Of a stretch of 37,755 bases of DNA, positions 33,685 through 37,755 are shown in pieces. Each line of letters starts with the position of its first letter. Positions within the stretch are counted from its first letter, which is position 1. The stretch is taken from contig CAZNXJ010000041.1 of NCBI GenBank assembly GCA_964577115.1, forward strand, positions 1 through 37,755, given 5' to 3'. The stretch is from CAZNXJ01 sp964577115 (GTDB taxonomy: Bacteria; Planctomycetota; Planctomycetia; Pirellulales; Pirellulaceae). The notes under the pieces were generated by a model that had not been told where the DNA came from, ran no database searches, and worked only from the letters and a program-made list of their open reading frames with translations. The position numbers and the translations under genes are program-made.

Positions 33685-35052
33685 TCAACCGGAATACGTA
33701 AGCAGAACGAAAGTGAGTGCGGCGCCGAGCAGCATGGAGATGGGAATGGAAATCGCTAGGGCAACCGCCACGCAGACCCCGCGCGACAACCCGCTCTCGG
33801 AGCGAGCCGGTTCGAGGTTGGCGTTGGCAGCCACCGGTCGGGTACGCCGCCGCAGCGGCCGCGTTTCCTGTCCGGTAAGACTCGACGTGTCCGTTCCCTG
33901 CGAAAGCTGACTCAGCCCTTCGGCTCGGCTCGAATCAAACTCTTCCTCGTACGGTGCGACGTTTGTGTCTTGGAGCTCATCGTCCGAGCCAGTGGGCAGG
34001 GGCGGCGGCATCCAAGGCGACTTCATCAGGTGCGGCGACGGAAAATGGCTAACGTCCGTCGCCCATGGCTCCAGCCGAGCGGCAACTTCGCCGGCCGATT
34101 GGACGCGGTTGCGCGGATCCTTCTCCATCATGTCCGCGATGATCTCGACGAATTCCTCGCTGATCTCCGCATTGAAACGCCGTGGATGCCACGGAGTCTC
34201 GAAGCGGTGCCGCCGTAGTTTTTCACCCGTACCGCCGCCAGGGAAGGGGACCTTCCCGGTAACGGCGTAATAGAGCGTGCAGCCGAGCGCATAGATGTCG
34301 CTGACGTGACTCATCGAGTTCGGATCGTCGATGACTTCGGGTGCAACGTAATCCGGAGTGCCGACGATTTTTCCGGTGAGCGGATCGCCTTCGGCTTCGT
34401 GGATGAAGCCCGCGAGCCCCAGGTCGGAGAGTTTCGCGATGCCTTTGGGCGTCACGAGAATGTTGCCCGGTTTGATGTCCCGGTGGATCAAGCCCCGCGC
34501 GTGAGCGTAGTCGAGCCCCATGGCGGCTTGCATGATGACGCTGGCCGCCTGGCGCATGGTCAACGTTCCCTGTGAGCGCACGAGCCGGCGGAGATCCGTG
34601 CCCGGTACGTACTCGGTCACCAGATAATGCACTCGCCCGTCTTGTCCCGCATCGAATGCTCGGACGAGGTTCGGGTGATCCAATTGGGCCTGCGTCCGGA
34701 TTTCGCGCATGAACGTCGCGACCGCGTCCGGCGTAGCCTTGTGCAGAGGCAGCACTTTCACCGCACAAACGCGTCCCATCACTCGGTGTACGGCCTTGTA
34801 CACCTGCCCCATGCCCCCTTTGTCGATGTATTCGGTCACCAGATAGGGGCCGAGGTTAAGCTTCGTTCGGCCTTCGCGAAGCTGGGCGGCCTGGTAGCTT
34901 GTCAGCAGCCCTTGTTCGACAAGCTTCGCGGCCAGCGAATCGTCGTCGGGACCGGTCGCACTGGCGGCCAGCGCACGTTCGGCTTCGGCGAGCTGCTCGC
35001 TTGTCAGCAATCCGCTGACCAACGCGGACTCACGGAAGATCGACCGAGCCAT
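33685..35052 (-). CDS. Membrane-anchored Ser/Thr protein kinase
   Basis: The 455-residue protein opens with a helical domain of about 65 residues (GLLTSEQLAEAERAL, LVEQGLLTSYQAAQLREG) typical of planctomycete kinases. The kinase domain spans about 70-345: a Gly-rich loop DKGGMGQVY, K99 (CAVKV), HRD at 190-192 followed by IKPGN, D210 in SDLGLAG (DLG instead of DFG), and APE at 237-239. All catalytic residues are present. A Pro/Ser/acidic linker follows, and one transmembrane segment lies at about 425-452, with no extracellular sensor domain. It heads an operon with the CRTAC1 and AhpD-like genes. Targets are unknown. A consensus -10 lies about 150 bp upstream. Confidence 0.92.
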   Translation of the reverse strand: MARSIFRESALVSGLLTSEQLAEAERALAASATGPDDDSLAAKLVEQGLLTSYQAAQLREGRTKLNLGPYLVTEYIDKGGMGQVYKAVHRVMGRVCAVKVLPLHKATPDAVATFMREIRTQAQLDHPNLVRAFDAGQDGRVHYLVTEYVPGTDLRRLVRSQGTLTMRQAASVIMQAAMGLDYAHARGLIHRDIKPGNILVTPKGIAKLSDLGLAGFIHEAEGDPLTGKIVGTPDYVAPEVIDDPNSMSHVSDIYALGCTLYYAVTGKVPFPGGGTGEKLRRHRFETPWHPRRFNAEISEEFVEIIADMMEKDPRNRVQSAGEVAARLEPWATDVSHFPSPHLMKSPWMPPPLPTGSDDELQDTNVAPYEEEFDSSRAEGLSQLSQGTDTSSLTGQETRPLRRRTRPVAANANLEPARSESGLSRGVCVAVALAISIPISMLLGAALTFVLLTYSG

Positions 35053-35200
35053 AACCGGCGTTCCGGGGTTGAAGGATAAGGGAAGGGGAGCGCGGCCCGT
35101 TCTTCCCCACTCATCAAGTGCGAACGCGGCGGGGACAGGGGAGCGCGATGCGTAAGGCGACAGGAACGTGGCAGCTACAAGTCCCCCGACGCAACTTCGG

Positions 35201-35206
35201 ATTATA
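35201..35206 (-). promoter_or_regulatory. Consensus -10 TATAAT for the kinase operon
   Basis: Minus-strand TATAAT (35206-35201) lies in the 212-bp spacer between the pseudouridine synthase and kinase genes. A -35 is poor (TGTTTC at 17 nt or TTTCGA at 15 nt). The implied leader is about 140 nt. Confidence 0.4.
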
Positions 35207-35264
35207 AATCGGACCGACCGATCGAAACATCACTCGGCACAGCCTTTTCGCGTGCTGACAGGAT

Positions 35265-35912
35265 TCAGGCAAACGTGTAATCCCACGGTGCCGTAAAGGT
35301 AAGCCGCTCGTCGCGCACCGGGTGCCGCAATGTCAGCTCGCGCGCGTGCAGCGCAATTCCCAGAGGGAAGGGGGCGTGCGAGCCGTACTTACGATCGCCG
35401 AGAATTGGCCAGCCGTGGTGAGCGAGCTGGACGCGAATCTGATGCTTGCGTCCGGTGTGAAGGTTGATCTCGAGTAAGGCCGAGCGGCCGCGGCGCTTGA
35501 GCACTCGATAGTCGAGTTGCGCTTGCTGAGCTCCGGGCGTTTCCGAACGCGTGATGCGCATGCGCTGCGCGGCTTCATCTTTGACGAGCCAGTCGACGAG
35601 CTGACCGGCAGGGCGGCGCGGAGCCGGCTCGACAGCGGCCCAATAGATTTTCTCGACCTCGCGCTCCGCAAACTGCTTGGTGAGACGCGCAGCGGCTTTC
35701 GAGGTACGAGCGAGCACCAGGACGCCGGAGGCCAGTCGATCGAGCCGGCTGACGACCCCCACGTACACGTTGCCCGGCTTGTGGTATTTCTCCTTCAAAT
35801 ACGCCTTGGCCTGCACCACCGCCGAATCCTCGCCCGCCGCCACCCCCATCGTCGCCAACCCGCTCGGCTTGTTGATCACCAGCAAATGGTTGTCTTCGTA
35901 CAGGACGCGCAT
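35265..35912 (-). CDS. RluA-type pseudouridine synthase without S4 domain
   Basis: The 215-residue protein converts uridine to pseudouridine in RNA by family. The N-terminus is LYEDNHLLVINKPSGLAT, the standard RluA opening. The catalytic loop is VVSRLDRLASG with D58 as the nucleophile; the usual His of HRLD is Ser here. The conserved INLHTGRKHQIRVQLAHHGWPILGD segment binds the substrate. No S4 RNA-binding domain is present, so it resembles the short RluA/RluC-like group with rRNA or tRNA targets. The exact site cannot be told. The ribosome binding site is weak and the upstream region is AT-rich. It is the minus-strand gene nearest the broken SHD1 gene, and the two are divergent. Confidence 0.9.
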   Translation of the reverse strand: MRVLYEDNHLLVINKPSGLATMGVAAGEDSAVVQAKAYLKEKYHKPGNVYVGVVSRLDRLASGVLVLARTSKAAARLTKQFAEREVEKIYWAAVEPAPRRPAGQLVDWLVKDEAAQRMRITRSETPGAQQAQLDYRVLKRRGRSALLEINLHTGRKHQIRVQLAHHGWPILGDRKYGSHAPFPLGIALHARELTLRHPVRDERLTFTAPWDYTFA

Positions 35913-36180
35913 AACAACAAAGAATTTCAGCGTAATCGTGCTCCCGCCCCCGTAAATAGAGCCCGCTCCAAGATACCCGAATCACCGCCATAAATCGTGC
36001 CCCCGGAGCGCATCGCGAATGCCCCGACTGCTTCCCGATCTATCGCCGATTCAGCGCCGCGAGGGACAAGCGCGAACCACCTCCGAGTGAGTTCTCTGGG
36101 CGAGTGCCGCCCCCTTGTTCATCCCCCCGCAATATGTACATCCGAGAGACTTCGTTCTCGTTCGTCACCGGAGGCCATAC
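35913..36180. other. Divergent spacer between RluA-like and SHD1 genes
   Basis: I see no gene in these 268 bases. The part next to the synthase is relatively AT-rich. The ribosome binding site CGGAGG of the SHD1 gene lies at its right end. I see no clear promoter pair. Confidence 0.4.
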
Positions 36181-37717
36181 ATGGATGTCCACCGAGGCAT
36201 CGCTCCTCTCCGCCCTCGATACCGCAGATCCGCCCGAGTGCCGCGTCAGAGGCTCTACGTTGCCTTGGCTGCTGCCGCGTCCCTTGCTTTCGCCTTGTTC
36301 GTCGTCGGGTTACTGGGATCTTGGAAACCGACGCTCCATCGCCAGCTCGCCCGCACAGTCAACAAGTTATCTGGCCCCGTCAATCGACCATACGCAGCGA
36401 CCAGCGTCGCTCGCCCGTGCCAGGGCCGCGGTCATCGCCCCCTGTAACGGCGGTCGACGCTGATACCGACGATACTCGATTGAATCCGCGGGCGCGCCAG
36501 CCTTTGAACGATTTGACCACGGCGGAGGCATCTAACACGGGCCCGGACCATCCTTTAGCGGAAGCGCCGGCACAGGACGCCGACGTCGAAGTTCTGCCAG
36601 ACGGCGCGTCGCACGCAAACGATTCTCCTGAACGTTTCTGGAGAATTTCTGGAACCGACGAGGAACTGCGGGCTGAGTTCACCGAATTGCAAATGGGGGT
36701 AGTTTCGCTACGAGCGGCCGATTCAGGGCACATCGAACGTGTTCCCGTGGCAAAACTGAGTGCTCAGGACTTGGATTAGCTGCGTGATCGCATCGTCCCC
36801 GTACAATTTCCCGCCCCGGTCCTGCACTTCCAGAAGAAGACAATTCTATTTCGACTCGATCTGTGCGAACCTCCCGACGAAGTTGAAGTTCGCGTCGTCG
36901 GCATCGGCATTGGGCAAAATGGGCCCGTCATACCCCAAAATGAAGCTCTCACCTACCGACGCCGAGCGTCCGTGGGCATGCTCTTGTTCGATAACTCGGG
37001 ACAAGCACTCCCGGTGCTGCTCGACTGCGCGCTGCGGAACACGCGTGATTTTCCCGACACGCTGGCTGTACAGCCCACCATCAATGTCACGGGGAAGTCG
37101 ATCTCGTTTACTCCACAAGAGGTCGGGTTAGCCGCTCGGCGCATCTCGGCGAGCGTGGCGGAGAAGTCCGCGCGAGCGAAGGCACGCAACCAGCTACTCG
37201 ATCAATCACGCAGCCGCCCAGCCGGAACGCTTCGAAAGGTATACGACGTTTTCGACCTGGAACATACGCAATCCAGATCCGGGCCGAAAGCCAGAACACG
37301 ATCGCAGCCACTGCGAGCGCAACGGCGGCGCAGTCGCTCTCATCGAAACTTGCATTACTTGCCTGGAAAGATGACGCGCTGCTTTGGGCTGCCAACTTCT
37401 TTAACTCCGCCCAGGAGGGAGCTTACCTCGAACTGGACGTGATACACCGAGTACGCGGGTTGGAATATGTAGCAGCCATTTATCGCCGCGACTACGCGCC
37501 AGCGTCGGCGACTCAGGCCGCCGGGCGTGAAGGCTTACCGGAAATTGGCCAGGAAACCGCCTATCCCATCGACGACGGCGAACCAGGTCGCGACAGCGTC
37601 CACTTCGAAACGGCGAGAACTCGGCCACACCTCGTCGAAGGCCGTGCGTTCCGCTGGAATGGCGCCTATTTGACCGCGTTGGAACTCGACCCCGCTTGGG
37701 TGTCAGCGGGCGCCTAA
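36181..37717 (+). pseudogene. SHD1-domain membrane protein, disrupted by two apparent frameshifts and an amber codon
   Basis: The start is an ATG at 36181 with GGAGG 6 nt upstream. The first frame encodes a basic N-terminus and a transmembrane segment (about 26-47, YVALAAAASLAFALFVVGLL), then ends at 36447. From about 36400 the next frame carries a Pro/acidic linker and an SHD1-like domain (ERFWRISGTDEELRAEF ... VPVAKLSAQDLD). This stops at TAG 36777-36779, where relatives often have Trp. The same frame then runs on with protein-like sequence (LRDRIVPVQFPAP, NGPVIPQNEALTY, GMLLFDNSGQALP) to about 37230. A third frame (GTYAIQIRAE, LLAWKDDALLWAANFF) continues to TAA at 37715-37717. Intact, it would be about 510 residues. 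It is either a decaying gene or a stretch of poor sequence. Confidence 0.7.
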
Positions 37718-37755
37718 AACGGGCCAGGGCTGGGCGCTTTGAAAATCCGCCATTT

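Noticed and set aside
36777..36779. TAG as a recoded codon (pyrrolysine or suppressed amber)
   Set aside because: Frame changes on both sides show the gene is broken anyway; the site looks like Trp TGG to TAG, and planctomycetes are not known for pyrrolysine.
37108..37395. Minus-strand frame with a hydrophobic segment near the right end
   Set aside because: The plus strand here reads as the continuation of the SHD1-type protein; the hydrophobic stretch is the complement of its Ala/Ser-rich helix, and no ribosome binding site was seen.

Overview
The window reads as chromosomal DNA of a planctomycete. It is GC-rich and carries several hallmark families of that phylum: a BBP7-type beta-barrel protein, a DUF1559 / H-X9-DG protein, a giant exported protein with a LEPR-XLL-like N-terminal motif and a dockerin-like C-terminus, FG-GAP and CRTAC1/UnbV propellers, an SHD1-domain protein, and a Ser/Thr kinase with the short N-terminal domain common in planctomycete kinases. 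I see no tRNA, rRNA, CRISPR array, insertion sequence or phage gene.

Layout. 1-5634 (-) is the first 1878 residues of a giant exported metzincin-like protein that runs off the left edge. 6624-8357 (-) holds the BBP7 barrel and csrA. 8922-13351 holds a phytanoyl-CoA dioxygenase-like gene (-), a secreted alpha/beta hydrolase overlapping a family 5 uracil-DNA glycosylase (+), and a seven-repeat FG-GAP protein (-). 13351-17193 (-) is a DUF1559 protein behind a long coiled-coil exported protein. Divergent from these, 17539-20278 (+) encodes a protease/LamG-like/SirB1 fusion and a multi-zinc-ribbon protein. 20291-22990 (-) is a second SirB1-like protein, an LRR protein and a DUF3500 protein. 23361-25384 (+) is three small exported proteins, the first of them DUF1326.

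25718-29762 (+) is a four-gene molybdo-hydroxylase (xanthine dehydrogenase family) operon with its own candidate promoter and a strong terminator. Its small subunit has a Tat signal, but all four ligands of the plant-type [2Fe-2S] cluster are Ser or Thr. The second cluster is intact. The operon ends in a small Cys-containing protein of unknown role. 30145-31107 (+) is a zinc-ribbon/TM/LRR protein.

31139-35052 (-) is a compact operon of Ser/Thr kinase, CRTAC1/UnbV propeller and an AhpD-like protein. The AhpD-like gene has an in-frame TGA exactly where the second Cys of the catalytic CxxC should be, and a bacterial-SECIS-like hairpin follows the TGA. The best reading is a CxxU selenoprotein. 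35265-35912 (-) is an RluA-type pseudouridine synthase. 36181-37717 (+) is an SHD1-domain membrane protein broken by two apparent frameshifts and an amber codon.

The strongest leads are the CxxU AhpD-like selenoprotein and the molybdo-hydroxylase with a stripped iron-sulfur cluster. The broken SHD1 gene about 4.5 kb from the TGA codon is a caution: sequence errors or gene decay must be excluded before the selenocysteine reading is accepted.
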